Shown here: positions 33,674-42,462 of the stretch, in pieces | Layout of the letters: the number at the start of each line of letters is the position of its first letter | Position numbering within the stretch: the stretch's first letter is position 1 | Assembly: GCF_041080655.1 (NCBI RefSeq) | Contig: NZ_CP163525.1 | Coordinates: 7,936,001 to 8,000,000, forward strand | Source of the DNA: Streptomyces sp. CG4 | GTDB taxonomy: Bacteria > Actinomycetota > Actinomycetes > Streptomycetales > Streptomycetaceae | Direction of reading: 5' to 3' | Length of the DNA: 64,000 nucleotides | Notes under the pieces: generated by a model | Told to the model about the DNA's origin: nothing | Seen by the model: only the letters and a program-made list of their open reading frames with translations | Databases searched by the model: none | Program-made: the position numbers and the translations under genes

Positions 33674-33853
33674 TCAGGCCGCCTCGATCACCGCGCTGCG
33701 GATCGCCGCGGCCCACTCGACCACCAACAGCTCGTACTCCGCGCGTTCCTGGGCCGACAGGGTGCCGCCCGCACGCAGCCACAGCGCCCGGATCTGCTCG
33801 TTGACCTCGGCGGCAGACCGCACGGAACCAGAGGGTAGGGAATCGGGGGACAT
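33674..33853 (-). CDS. Small conserved helical protein, 59 residues
   Basis: The frame from ATG 33853 to TGA 33674 encodes MSPDSLPSGSVRSAAEVNEQ..., then IRALWLRAGGTLSAQERAEY and ELLVVEWAAAIRSAVIEAA, an amphipathic helical protein with Trp residues. Its codon third positions are strongly GC, consistent with coding. It has no membrane segment. Comparable tiny proteins are seen in Streptomyces, function unknown. It converges on the DUF4291 fragment. Confidence 0.65.
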   Translation of the reverse strand: MSPDSLPSGSVRSAAEVNEQIRALWLRAGGTLSAQERAEYELLVVEWAAAIRSAVIEAA

Positions 33854-34096
33854 GCGGACAGCGTAGGGGGAAGCACTGACACTGCGCTACCGCCCGGCTA
33901 CGGAGTAGGTATGGGGTTGGTCACCGTCGGCGGCGGCCGTCTTCGCAGTCGATCCAGGCCACCGGGCATATGCCGTGCCGGACCGCTCGGTTCAGGGCAT
34001 GAGAGATGTCCGAAACAGCGGCGGTGGCCGGGAAACGGCTGCGAACTCGTCGTAGAGGTAAGGGAGTTCAGTGGTCCTGCGTGGCCGCCGCCGTGC

Positions 34097-34715
34097 TCAG
34101 CTCGCCGGTTCCGCCGCGTGTGGGCTCAGGACGTCCGCCGAGACCAGGGCGATGATGACGACGCCGAGAGCCACGCGGTACCAGACGAACGGCATGAAGC
34201 TCTTGTGGGAGATCCACTTCATGAACCATGCGATGACCGCGTATCCCGAGGCGAACGCGATGGCCGTCGCGAGCAGGGTCGGGCCCAGGCCACATGGCCC
34301 TCGCCGACCGAGTCCTTCACCTCGAACGCGCCCGAGGCGAGCACGGCCGGGATGGCGAGCAGGAAGGGGTAGCGGGCCGCGGCCTCCCGTCTGTAGCCCA
34401 TGAACAGGACCATGACGATGAGCATGGTGGCGGTGATCCGCAGATCGCGGAACGGCCCCTCGATCTGGTCCTTCAGTGTCTCGCCGAGTGCGCCGATCGG
34501 GATCGAGTCGCGATCACCAGCCAGCCCGTCTGTGCGTGGTGGTCCTGCCGCATCGCCTTGTCGAAGAGCGAGCGGAACCAGGCCGAGAGGATCCGGCCGA
34601 TGTCCCGGCGGAAGTAGATCGGCACCGCGGTCTCCGTGCCGATCCGAGTGATCGCCGTGAAGGCGGCTCCGGGGTCCTCCCAGCCCGAGAAACCGGGCGG
34701 TCCGGGTTCGGCGGC
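34097..34715 (-). pseudogene. uppP: uppP (undecaprenyl-diphosphatase) pseudogene with internal deletion
   Basis: Fragments of UppP are present in order but in different frames: GWEDPGAAFTAITRIGTETA, ILSAWFRSLFDKAMRQ, SIPIGALGETLKDQIEGPFR, then MLIVMVLFMGYRREAAARYP, FLLAIPAVLASGAFEVKD, and VIAWFMKWISHKSFMPFVWY. The N-terminal 30 or so residues are gone, the middle (about 80 residues, including the catalytic PGxSRSG motif) is deleted at the LIVMVL/FMGYRRE junction, and frameshifts occur near 34515 and 34280. It cannot encode an active phosphatase; another copy must serve the cell. Confidence 0.88.
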
Positions 34716-34745
34716 GCCCCTTGTCCCGGCCCTCTTGGCGGAGCG

Positions 34746-35222
34746 CTATGCCGTGGGGCCGGTGATCGTCCATCCCGGAGCCTGTGGATGGGCCGTGAGG
34801 TCCTCGTGGCGCACCTCGGCGCCGCAGGCCTGGCAGGTGATCACCGGGACCAGTTCGTGGCCGCAGGTGTGCTCGACGGCCATGGGGAGGTCGGCGCCCT
34901 TGCGGATGTGGCGGTCGCCCCATTCCTTCAGCGTCATCAGGACCGGCTCCAGCTCCAGGCCCGCCTGGGTGGCCCGGTACTCGAAGCGCTGCGGGCGCTC
35001 GCTGTAGACGCGCTTGGTGAGGATCCCGGCGTCCACGAGCCGGCGCAGCCGGGTGGCCAGGATGTCGCGCGGGGCGCCGATGTTGCGTACGAGCTGGTCG
35101 AAGCGGCCGTTGCCCAGGCACACCTCGCGCAGGACGAGCAGGGAGTACTTCTCGCCGACCAGCGCGAGGGCGTCGGCGATCGAGCAGGGGCGCGGGTCGT
35201 GCGTGGTCTTCCTTGCGGCCAT
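34746..35222 (-). CDS. HxlR-family transcriptional regulator
   Basis: The 158-residue protein has the HxlR winged helix at about residues 12-105: CSIADALALVGEKYSLLVLR, FDQLVRNIGAPRDILATRL, LVDAGILTKRVYSERPQRFE. A C-terminal CGHELVPVITCQACGAEV may bind zinc or sense redox. HxlR proteins often respond to aldehydes or oxidants; a thiolase gene is divergent 125 bases away and could be its target. Confidence 0.85.
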   Translation of the reverse strand: MAARKTTHDPRPCSIADALALVGEKYSLLVLREVCLGNGRFDQLVRNIGAPRDILATRLRRLVDAGILTKRVYSERPQRFEYRATQAGLELEPVLMTLKEWGDRHIRKGADLPMAVEHTCGHELVPVITCQACGAEVRHEDLTAHPQAPGWTITGPTA

Positions 35223-35347
35223 GGAGGCCAGTCTAGGGGAGGGTTTGATTTTCCAACTCGGCGCGTTATCGTGAGTTCGGATTTCCTACTCACTGGTAGC
35301 TGCCGTAGCCCGCTACGGACAGCCAGGCGGCCAAGGAGGCCCGCGCC

Positions 35348-36517
35348 ATGCGCGACGCAGTGATCGTCGAAGCCGTACGCACCCCCATCGGCAAGGGCAA
35401 GCCGAACGGTTCCCTCGCCCATGTCCACCCCGTGCAGCTGCTCGCCCACACCCTGCGCACCCTGGTCGAGCGCTCCGGCGTCGACCCTGCGCTGATCGAC
35501 GACGTCATCGGCGGCACCGTCGACCAGGTCGGCGAGCAGGCCATGAACACCACCCGGTACGCCGTCCTCGCCGCCGGCTTCCCCGAGACGGTCCCGGCTA
35601 CCACCGTGGACCGCCAGTGCGGCTCCTCCCAGCAGGCCGTGCACTTCGCCGCGCAGGGCGTGATCTCCGGTGCCTACGACCTCGTCGTCGCCTGCGGTGT
35701 GGAGTCGATGAGCCGGGTGCCGATGTGGTCCAACGTGCCCGCCGGCAAGGACCCGTTCGGGCCCGGCGTCGCCGAGCGCTACCCCGAGGGCCTGGTCCCG
35801 CAGGGGGTCAGTGCCGAGCTGATCGCCGCCAAGTGGTCCCTCACCCGCGCGCGGATGGACGAGTTCGCCGTCTCCTCGCACCGGAAGGCCGCCGCGGCGT
35901 GGCAGGCCGGACTCTTCGACGCCGAGGTCGCCCCGCTGGACGGCGTCGCCCGCGACGAGAGCGTCCGCCCCGGCAGCACCCCGGAGGTCCTCGCCGGCCT
36001 CAAGCCCGCCTACTACGACGTCGGCTTCGCCGAACGCTTCCCGCAGATCGAGTGGAACGTCACCGCGGGCAACGCGAGCCCGGTCAACGACGGCGCCTCC
36101 GCCGTGCTGATCACCTCCAGCGAGACCGCAGCCCGTCTCGGCCTGCGCCCGCTCGCCCGGCTGCACAGCTTCGCCGTCACCGGCTCCGACCCGCTGCTGA
36201 TGCTCACCGGGGTCATTCCGGCCACCGAGAAGGTGCTGCGCAAGGCCGGTCTCAGCGTGTCCGACATCGACCTCTTCGAGGTCAACGAGGCCTTCTCCAG
36301 CGTGGTCCTCGCCTGGCAGCAGGAGACCGGCGCCGATCTCGCCAAGGTCAACGTGCACGGCGGCGCCATCGCCCTCGGCCACCCGCTCGGCGCCAGCGGC
36401 ACCCGGCTGACCACCACCCTGGTCCACGCCATGCGCGAGCGCGGTGCCCGCTACGCCCTGCAGACCATGTGCGAGGCGGGCGGACTGGCCAACGCGATGA
36501 TCCTGGAGGGCGTCTGA
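35348..36517 (+). CDS. Thiolase (acetyl-CoA acyltransferase)
   Basis: The 389-residue protein carries all thiolase motifs: VDRQCGSSQQAVHFAAQG with the acylated cysteine, NVHGGAIALGHPLGASG with the catalytic His, and MCEAGGLANA with the second cysteine. It cleaves 3-ketoacyl-CoA or condenses acetyl-CoA. Details such as MWSNVPAGKD and EWNVTAGNASPVNDGA resemble degradative thiolases for long-chain or steroid-like substrates, but that is not decisive. A HxlR regulator is divergent. Confidence 0.9.
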   Translation: MRDAVIVEAVRTPIGKGKPNGSLAHVHPVQLLAHTLRTLVERSGVDPALIDDVIGGTVDQVGEQAMNTTRYAVLAAGFPETVPATTVDRQCGSSQQAVHFAAQGVISGAYDLVVACGVESMSRVPMWSNVPAGKDPFGPGVAERYPEGLVPQGVSAELIAAKWSLTRARMDEFAVSSHRKAAAAWQAGLFDAEVAPLDGVARDESVRPGSTPEVLAGLKPAYYDVGFAERFPQIEWNVTAGNASPVNDGASAVLITSSETAARLGLRPLARLHSFAVTGSDPLLMLTGVIPATEKVLRKAGLSVSDIDLFEVNEAFSSVVLAWQQETGADLAKVNVHGGAIALGHPLGASGTRLTTTLVHAMRERGARYALQTMCEAGGLANAMILEGV

Positions 36518-36530
36518 TCGCTCTCGGTTC

Positions 36531-37304
36531 CTACCGGCCGCGCAGGTGATGGCGCTTGCGCCAGGCCACCACCGAGCCCGCGAGCGCCGGTACGGCGATG
36601 GCGGCCATCGCGATCAGGAAGGCGGGGGACGTCGGCGCGGCGGCACGGGCGCCGGCGACCGCGTAGGCCGCGGTGTTCGGGACCGATCCCACGGCCGTGG
36701 CCAGCAGGAACGGCCACCAGCGCATCCGGGACACGGCAGCGCAGTAGTTCGCCGCCCAGAACGGCACACCGGGGAAGAGCCGGGCCGCCAGCATGGACCG
36801 GAACCCGTGCCTGCTCAGCTGCCCGTCGACCGCCTTCAGCCAGCGGCCCCGCAGCAGTGGGCGCAGCGCGTCCTGCCCGAGCATCCGGCCGAGCCCGAAC
36901 GCCGCCCCCGCCCCGAGCACCGTGCCCGCCAGCGCCGTCGCGCACCCCAGCTGGGAACCGAACAGCGCGCCCGCGGCGAGGTTGAGCAAGGGTCGCGGCA
37001 CGAACGCCACCGTGCACAGCCCGTACGCCACCGCGAACACCACGGCCGCCGCGGCCCCGCCGAGCTGCGGCGGCCAGCCATGGGCCAGCAGCCGCTGCGG
37101 CTCGAAGACCAGCACGCCCCCGGCGGCACCGGCCAGCAGGGCGAGCAGCAGCGAGAGCCGGGCGTAGGGGGACCGCACCGCGCGCGTGCAGCGGTCGGCG
37201 AACCCCGTGCCGGACAGGGGTGACGCGGGTACGGCGCACTCCGTGGCGGCGACCCGGGGAGAGACCGTGACGGTGCCCCCAGAGCGGTTGGTGGCATCGA
37301 GCAT
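36531..37304 (-). CDS. TVP38/TMEM64-family membrane protein
   Basis: The 257-residue protein has about six membrane helices and the VTT-domain motifs VPRPLLNLAAGALFG and RLFPGVPFWAANYCAAVSRM. Family members (SNARE-associated/DedA superfamily) are inner-membrane proteins proposed to act as lipid scramblases or transporters. It converges on the thiolase gene with 13 bases between the stops. Confidence 0.82.
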   Translation of the reverse strand: MLDATNRSGGTVTVSPRVAATECAVPASPLSGTGFADRCTRAVRSPYARLSLLLALLAGAAGGVLVFEPQRLLAHGWPPQLGGAAAAVVFAVAYGLCTVAFVPRPLLNLAAGALFGSQLGCATALAGTVLGAGAAFGLGRMLGQDALRPLLRGRWLKAVDGQLSRHGFRSMLAARLFPGVPFWAANYCAAVSRMRWWPFLLATAVGSVPNTAAYAVAGARAAAPTSPAFLIAMAAIAVPALAGSVVAWRKRHHLRGR

Positions 37305-37354
37305 CCGGTGACACTAACCCACGCACGCCGGTGATCGCCGCCAAGGGTGTCCCG

Positions 37355-38503
37355 TCATGCGGCGAGCGCGTGACCAGGGTGCAGGACGACCTTGGTGTAG
37401 CCCTCGATCCGCTTGTCGAACTTCTCGTACGCCAACGGCGCCTGGTCCAGCGGCAGTTCGTGGGAGACCACGAAACTGGGCTTGGCCCGCCCGGCGATGA
37501 TCATGTCGCGCAGCTGGCGGTTGTACCGCTTGACGTTGCACTGACCGGTGCCCATCTGCTGGCCCTTCTCGAACATCCGGCCGATGGAGACCAGCAGTTG
37601 GCCGTGCTTGGCGTGCTCGTCGGGACCGCCCGGGTCCGAGGGCACGTACAGACCCGGCACGCCCAGCATGCCGGTCGGCCGTACCGTCTCGACCAGCTCG
37701 TTGAGGACGATGGCGGGTTCCTCGTGGCTGGCGTCGTGCGCCTGGGCCTGGTAGCCGACCGCGTCGACGCCCTTGTCGGTGCCCTCGCCCCCGGTCTGTT
37801 CCTTGATCTGAGCCGCCGGGTCGCCCTGGGTGAAGTCGATCGGGATGGCCCCGATCTCCGCGGCCTTGGCGAGCCGCTCGGGCACCCGGTCGACGGAGAA
37901 CACCTTCGCCGCACCACGCAGCAGCGCGGAGTAGGCGGCCATCAGCCCCACCGGTCCGGCGCCGTAGACGGCCACGCTCTCACCGGGGGACACCTGGGCG
38001 AGTTCGCACCCGTGGTAGCCCGTCGGGAAGATGTCGGCCAGCAGCACGAAGTCGGTCTCCAAGTCGGTCACGGGCAGCTTCAAGCAGTTGAAGTCGGCGA
38101 ACGGCACCCGCAGCAGCTCGGCCTGGCCGCCCGTGTACGGCCCCATCGCCACATAGCCGTAGGCCCCGCCGGCGAATCCGGGATTGACCGTCAGACAGAA
38201 GCCGGTCTTTTCCGCGAGGCAGTTCTTGCAGAATCCGCAGGCCACGTTGAAGGGCATCACGACGCGGTCACCTTTGGCCAAGGAGGTCACGCCGCTGCCG
38301 ACCTCCTCGATGATGCCGAGGTTCTCGTGTCCGAAGACGATGCCCGACTCGGCCGCCGTGCGACCCTCGTACATGTGCAGGTCCGAGCCGCATATGGCGG
38401 TCGACGTGACGCGTACGAGCACATCGTTGGGGTGCTGGATCCGAGGATCCTGGACGTCCTTCACGACCACACTGAAAGGCTCTTCGTAGACAACGGCTTT
38501 CAC
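37355..38503 (-). CDS. Zinc-dependent alcohol dehydrogenase, glutathione-independent formaldehyde dehydrogenase-like
   Basis: From GTG 38503, preceded by GAGGTG, the 382-residue protein has ICGSDLHMYEG and FGHENLG (catalytic zinc ligands), a structural zinc lobe with CGFCKNCLAEKTGFC, and the NAD motif GAGPVGLMAA. The long insert with NPGFAGGAYGYVAMGPYTGG is typical of the class that includes glutathione-independent formaldehyde dehydrogenase. It likely oxidises formaldehyde or other short aldehydes/alcohols in the cytosol. The longer frame to 38608 lacks a ribosome site. Confidence 0.87.
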   Translation of the reverse strand: MKAVVYEEPFSVVVKDVQDPRIQHPNDVLVRVTSTAICGSDLHMYEGRTAAESGIVFGHENLGIIEEVGSGVTSLAKGDRVVMPFNVACGFCKNCLAEKTGFCLTVNPGFAGGAYGYVAMGPYTGGQAELLRVPFADFNCLKLPVTDLETDFVLLADIFPTGYHGCELAQVSPGESVAVYGAGPVGLMAAYSALLRGAAKVFSVDRVPERLAKAAEIGAIPIDFTQGDPAAQIKEQTGGEGTDKGVDAVGYQAQAHDASHEEPAIVLNELVETVRPTGMLGVPGLYVPSDPGGPDEHAKHGQLLVSIGRMFEKGQQMGTGQCNVKRYNRQLRDMIIAGRAKPSFVVSHELPLDQAPLAYEKFDKRIEGYTKVVLHPGHALAA

Positions 38504-38750
38504 CTGTGTCACCTCCGCGTCCAGCGTTGGACGACGGCGGCACGGAGGGGCCGCTGCGGAGGGGACGCACACGAAGGCGCGGGCCCTCGGACTGAGCCGT
38601 GGCCCCATGCGCCCGCATCACCGCCGGTACTTCCAGGTAACGCCGGTACGGAAGGGGTTGCAAGCCCCGTCGGACCGTGGTGGCACCCCGTCGAGCGGAG
38701 GCGGCGCGCCGTCGGGCGGAGACGGCGCGCCGTGGCGGGCGCCCGGTTTG

Positions 38751-38764
38751 CGAACGTATATTCG
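38751..38764. promoter_or_regulatory. LexA-like SOS box
   Basis: CGAACGTATATTCG matches the actinobacterial LexA pattern CGAAC-N4-GTTCG with one mismatch. It ends five bases before the start codon of the DNA alkylation repair gene, where LexA binding would block transcription or initiation. A damage-response role fits the gene. Confidence 0.5.
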
Positions 38765-38769
38765 ACATC

Positions 38770-39504
38770 ATGGTTCGTCTCATGACCATCCCCGGCGCGA
38801 GCCCGCCGGACGTGCCGCGCAGTGCGCTCGCCGACACCGTGCTGGCCCGGGTGACGGCCGTGTTCCCGCCCGCCGCCGACCCCGAGCGGGCCGGCCCGAT
38901 GCGGGCGTACATGAAGGACGTGGCGCCCTTCCTCGGCATCCCCACCCCGGCGCGCCGAGCCCTGTCCCGCACCGTCCTCGCGGGCACGCCCCGTCCCGAC
39001 GAGGCCGACTGCACCGCGATCGCGCTGCGCTGCTGGGCCCTGCCCGAGCGTGAGTACCACTACTTCGCCGTGGACTTCCTGCGTCGGCACGTGGCCCGCT
39101 GTTCCTCCGGCTTCCTGCCGGTGACCCGGCACCTCGTCACGACCGTCCCCTGGTGGGACACCGTCGACCTGCTCGCCGCCCACGTGGTCGGCCGCCTGGT
39201 CGCCTCCGACCCCGGGCTCACCGCCGACATGGACGCCTGGATCGGTGACGGCGACCTGTGGGTGGCCCGCACGGCGCTGCTCCACCAGCTGCCCTACAAG
39301 GAACGCACCGACCCCGACCGGCTGTTCGGCTACTGCCTGCTCCAGTCCGGGCACCCCGACTTCTTCATCCGCAAGGCCATCGGCTGGGCCCTGCGCGAGT
39401 ACGCCAAGACCGATCCCGAGGCCGTACGGGCCTTCCTGGCACGGGAACGGGGCCGGTTCGCCCCGCTGACCGTGCGGGAGGCGCTGAAGAACATCGGCGC
39501 CTGA
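38770..39504 (+). CDS. DNA alkylation repair protein (AlkC/AlkD HEAT-like)
   Basis: The 244-residue protein is all-helical with the AlkD-type pattern: AYMKDVAPFLGIPTPARRAL, WALPEREYHYFAVDFLRRH, TVPWWDTVDLLAAHVVG, and DFFIRKAIGWALREYAKTDPEAV. These HEAT-like repeats wrap DNA and excise bulky or positively charged alkylated bases. The WWDTVDLLA motif has the conserved Trp and Asp of the active site. The ATG at 38770 sits directly after a LexA-like box; an ATG at 38782 is an alternative. Confidence 0.87.
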   Translation: MVRLMTIPGASPPDVPRSALADTVLARVTAVFPPAADPERAGPMRAYMKDVAPFLGIPTPARRALSRTVLAGTPRPDEADCTAIALRCWALPEREYHYFAVDFLRRHVARCSSGFLPVTRHLVTTVPWWDTVDLLAAHVVGRLVASDPGLTADMDAWIGDGDLWVARTALLHQLPYKERTDPDRLFGYCLLQSGHPDFFIRKAIGWALREYAKTDPEAVRAFLARERGRFAPLTVREALKNIGA

Positions 39505-39568
39505 ACCCGGCCCCGGTCGTCCACCGCGGCCGACCTCGCGTACCGCGAAAAATCATTCGACGCCGGAC

Positions 39569-39694
39569 ATGCCCTGGGCGATGATCGACGTCATGTTCCG
39601 GTACGCCTTCCTCCTCGCAGCATCCGCCGTCGCGGATGCGCCGAAGGCTGCCGTCCCGCTCCTCGTGGCCGCCGTCGACGGCGCCCGAAGCTGA
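39569..39694 (+). CDS. Possible small ORF upstream of tuf3
   Basis: A 41-residue frame (MPWAMIDVMFRYAFLLAASA, then VADAPKAAVPLLVAAVDGARS) with an alternative ATG at 39593 encodes a hydrophobic, possibly membrane-inserting peptide. No clear ribosome site precedes it. It lies about 100 bases before the EF-Tu gene and might be a leader peptide. Evidence is weak. Confidence 0.3.
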   Translation: MPWAMIDVMFRYAFLLAASAVADAPKAAVPLLVAAVDGARS

Positions 39695-39793
39695 CCCTCT
39701 CCGGAACGTCCGGCGGACCCCGCAGGGGGAGGGTCGGCCAGTCCTCGGGGTCCCGCGTTTCTTCTCACGGCTGAGAGGCTTCGAGGTACAGCC

Positions 39794-40969
39794 ATGTCCA
39801 AAACGGCCTACGTGCGCACCAAGCCGCACCTGAACATCGGCACCATGGGTCACGTCGACCACGGCAAGACCACCCTGACCGCCGCCATCACCAAGGTCCT
39901 CGCCGAGCGCGGATCCGGCACGTTCGTGCCGTTCGACCGCATCGACCGCGCCCCGGAGGAGGCCGCCCGCGGCATCACCATCAACATCGCGCACGTCGAG
40001 TACGAGACCGACACCCGGCACTACGCCCACGTGGACATGCCGGGTCACGCCGACTACGTCAAGAACATGGTCACCGGCGCCGCGCAGCTCGACGGGGCGA
40101 TCCTCGTCGTCTCCGCGCTGGACGGGATCATGCCGCAGACCGCCGAACACGTGCTGCTCGCGCGGCAGGTGGGCGTTAACCACATCGTCGTCGCCCTCAA
40201 CAAGGCCGACGGCACGGACGACGAAGAGCTCATCGACCTCGTCGAGCTGGAGGTCCGCGACCTGCTCACCGCCCAGGGCTACGCCGGCGACTCCGTACCG
40301 GTCGTACGGGTCTCGGGCCTGAGGGCGCTGGAGGGCGACCCGCGCTGGACGGCGTCGATCGAGGCGCTGCTCGACGCGGTGGACACGTATGTGCCGATGC
40401 CGGAGCGGTATCTGGACGCGCCGTTCCTGTTGTCCGTCGAGAACGTGCTCACCATCACCGGACGGGGGACCGTCGTCACCGGGGCCGTCGAACGCGGCAC
40501 GGTTCGGGTCGGTGACCGGGTCGAAGTGCTCGGCGCGGAGGTCGAGACGGTCGTCACCGGCGTCGAGACCTTCGGCAAGCCGATGGAGGAGGCACAGGCC
40601 GGCGACAACGTGGCGCTGCTGCTGCGCGGCGTCCCGAGGGACGCGGTCCGCCGAGGGCATGTCGTGGCCGCGCCCGGCAGCGTGGTGCCGCGCCGGCGGT
40701 TCACCGCGCAGGTGTATGTGCTCTCCGCGCGGGAGGGCGGACGTACGACGCCGGTCGCCACCGGGTATCGGCCGCAGTTCTACATCCGTACCGCGGATGT
40801 GGTGGGGGACGTCGACCTCGGTCCGGTGGGCGTGGCCCGGCCCGGAGACACCGTGGAGATGAGCGTCGAGCTGGGACGGGAGGTTCCCTTGGAGCCCGGG
40901 CTGGGGTTCGCCATCCGTGAGGGTGGGCGGACCGTGGGTGCCGGAACCGTTGTCTCCGTCGGTTCGTAG
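39794..40969 (+). CDS. tuf3: Elongation factor Tu paralogue (EF-Tu3)
   Basis: The 391-residue GTPase has GHVDHGKTTLTAAITKVL (P-loop), RGITINIAHVEYET (switch I), DMPGHADYVKNM (switch II), and NKAD/SGL for guanine. Housekeeping EF-Tu has DCPGH and NKCD, so the Met and Ala are paralogue-specific changes. Domains II and III are complete. This divergence and a stand-alone location match the third Streptomyces EF-Tu, which is not the abundant form; the S. ramocissimus EF-Tu3 has been reported as resistant to EF-Tu-targeting antibiotics. It would deliver aminoacyl-tRNA under special conditions. Confidence 0.9.
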   Translation: MSKTAYVRTKPHLNIGTMGHVDHGKTTLTAAITKVLAERGSGTFVPFDRIDRAPEEAARGITINIAHVEYETDTRHYAHVDMPGHADYVKNMVTGAAQLDGAILVVSALDGIMPQTAEHVLLARQVGVNHIVVALNKADGTDDEELIDLVELEVRDLLTAQGYAGDSVPVVRVSGLRALEGDPRWTASIEALLDAVDTYVPMPERYLDAPFLLSVENVLTITGRGTVVTGAVERGTVRVGDRVEVLGAEVETVVTGVETFGKPMEEAQAGDNVALLLRGVPRDAVRRGHVVAAPGSVVPRRRFTAQVYVLSAREGGRTTPVATGYRPQFYIRTADVVGDVDLGPVGVARPGDTVEMSVELGREVPLEPGLGFAIREGGRTVGAGTVVSVGS

Positions 40970-40975
40970 GGGCTG

Positions 40976-41031
40976 AGGTGCGTGGGGAGTGCGGGCTCGT
41001 CGTGGCCGGTCGCGCAGTTCCCCGCGCACCT
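40976..41031 (+). terminator. Stem-loop after tuf3 (Streptomyces intergenic repeat type)
   Basis: AGGTGCGTGGGGA pairs with TCCCCGCGCACCT (12 Watson-Crick pairs and one G-U) across a 30-base loop that contains GGTCGCGCAGTT. It begins seven bases after the EF-Tu stop, so it should end that transcript. Confidence 0.65.
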
Positions 41032-41081
41032 TGGGCAGGGCCCCGCACCCAGCGTCGCGGACTCCTGGTGACAATGGTGTC

Positions 41082-41927
41082 GTGAGTGAATCCAGACCTG
41101 TCATGCGCGCCACCGAGCACGGGACCGCCAAGCTGATGCCCGATGTGGATCGGGAGCGAGCCTGGCTGCTCACGGTCGACGGGGCACCGCAGTCGTATGT
41201 GGATCTGGACGAGCCGACGCATCTGGAGTTCGAGTACGCGCGGCGGCTCGGCCATGTGCTGGATGTCATGGCCGAGGCCGGGCGGGCGCTGGACGCGGTG
41301 CACCTCGGGGGAGGGGCGCTGACGCTGCCGCGCTACGTGGCGGCCACCCGGCCCGGCTCACGGCAGGACGTCGTCGAGGCCGACGCGGCGCTGCTGGAGC
41401 TCGTCGTCGAGCATCTGCCGCTGCCTGCGGACTCGGGCGTCGCGCTGCACGCCGCCGATGCCCGGGCCTGGCTGGAGACGGCTCCCGCCGATCACGCCGA
41501 CGTACTGATCGCCGACGTGTTCGGCGGATCCCGGGTGCCGGCGCATCTGACCACGCTCGCCTACGCCCGCGAGGCCGAGCGGGTGCTGCGGCCCGGCGGG
41601 GTCTATCTGGCCAACCTCGCCGACGCGGCGCCGTTCGGCTTCCTGCGCTCCCAACTGGCCACGTTCGCCGAGTACTTCACGGATCTGGCGCTGATCGCCG
41701 AGCCGGGTGTGCTGCGCGGTCGGCGCTTCGGGAACGCGGTGCTCGTCGCCTCGCACCGGCCCTTCGACACCGCCGCGCTGGCCCGTCGTACCGCGGCGGA
41801 CGCGTTTCCGGCGCGGGTCGAACACGGGGCGGCGGTACGGGAGTTCATCGCCGGCGCGCGGCCCGTGGAGGACGCCGACGCCGTGCCGTCACCCGAGCCC
41901 CCCGACGGGGCGTTCGGCATCGGCTGA
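41082..41927 (+). CDS. Spermidine synthase-like methyltransferase-fold protein
   Basis: From GTG 41082 the 281-residue protein has a spermidine-synthase/class I methyltransferase fold: YVDLDEPTHLEFEYARRLGH, LDAVHLGGGALTLPRYVA (nucleotide-binding glycine loop), VVEADAALLELV (acidic residue for the ribose) and ADVLIADVFGG. Actinobacterial members of this type are annotated as fused or orphan spermidine synthases, but true polyamine aminopropyl transfer is unproven. It is cytosolic and appears monocistronic. Confidence 0.75.
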   Translation: MSESRPVMRATEHGTAKLMPDVDRERAWLLTVDGAPQSYVDLDEPTHLEFEYARRLGHVLDVMAEAGRALDAVHLGGGALTLPRYVAATRPGSRQDVVEADAALLELVVEHLPLPADSGVALHAADARAWLETAPADHADVLIADVFGGSRVPAHLTTLAYAREAERVLRPGGVYLANLADAAPFGFLRSQLATFAEYFTDLALIAEPGVLRGRRFGNAVLVASHRPFDTAALARRTAADAFPARVEHGAAVREFIAGARPVEDADAVPSPEPPDGAFGIG

Positions 41928-41949
41928 CGCGACCGGGAGACGGCGACCC

Positions 41950-42215
41950 GCTGCCCACGGCGGGCCGCATGCGGGCCGCATGCGGGACGTCCGGGACCAG
42001 CAGGACCAGCACGGTGACCAGGACAACCAGGCCGACGCAGCCCCACAGCGCGGCCGTCCGGCCGAAGGCGGTCCGGGCGGGGCCGGCCAGCGCCATGGCC
42101 AAGGGCGTGAGCGCGACCGAGCCGAACCAGTCGTACGCCGAGACCCGGGAGAGCTTCGCCTCGGAGATCGGCCAGCCACTCCCTGTATGGCCATGCGGAA
42201 GACGGCGAACGCCCG
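41950..42215 (-). pseudogene. MFS transporter C-terminal remnant
   Basis: Read on the minus strand, one frame gives LSRVSAYDWFGSVALTPLAM, then ALAGPARTAFG and the membrane helix ALWGCVGLVVLVTVLVLLVP, which is the last part of a major facilitator transporter of the MDR type. The upstream ten or so helices are absent and the frame is broken near 42180. The remainder of 41928-42462 shows no gene. Confidence 0.65.
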
Positions 42216-42462
42216 GCCCGCCTGCTCGCCCTCCACGGACGGCATCAGCATGGAAGAACGCCTGACCGGTGCTGTCCAGCGCGGAGAGCAGCAGGGAGTG
42301 GTGTCGGCCCGCTCAGGTGGGTCTGCGCGGGCCGTGCGGGATGGACGCTGGATTCACCGGGCGGCTGTCGTTCGTGCGTGCCGCCTGGGCAAACGGATTC
42401 TCCGGTGAACGCCCGCCTTGTCAACCGGCCGTGCCGGGCGTTTCGTTGACCGGCCCGCGGGC

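Noticed and set aside
34937..36427. Long minus-strand frame opposite the thiolase
   Set aside because: Composition is typical of a shadow frame and the plus-strand thiolase motifs are complete.
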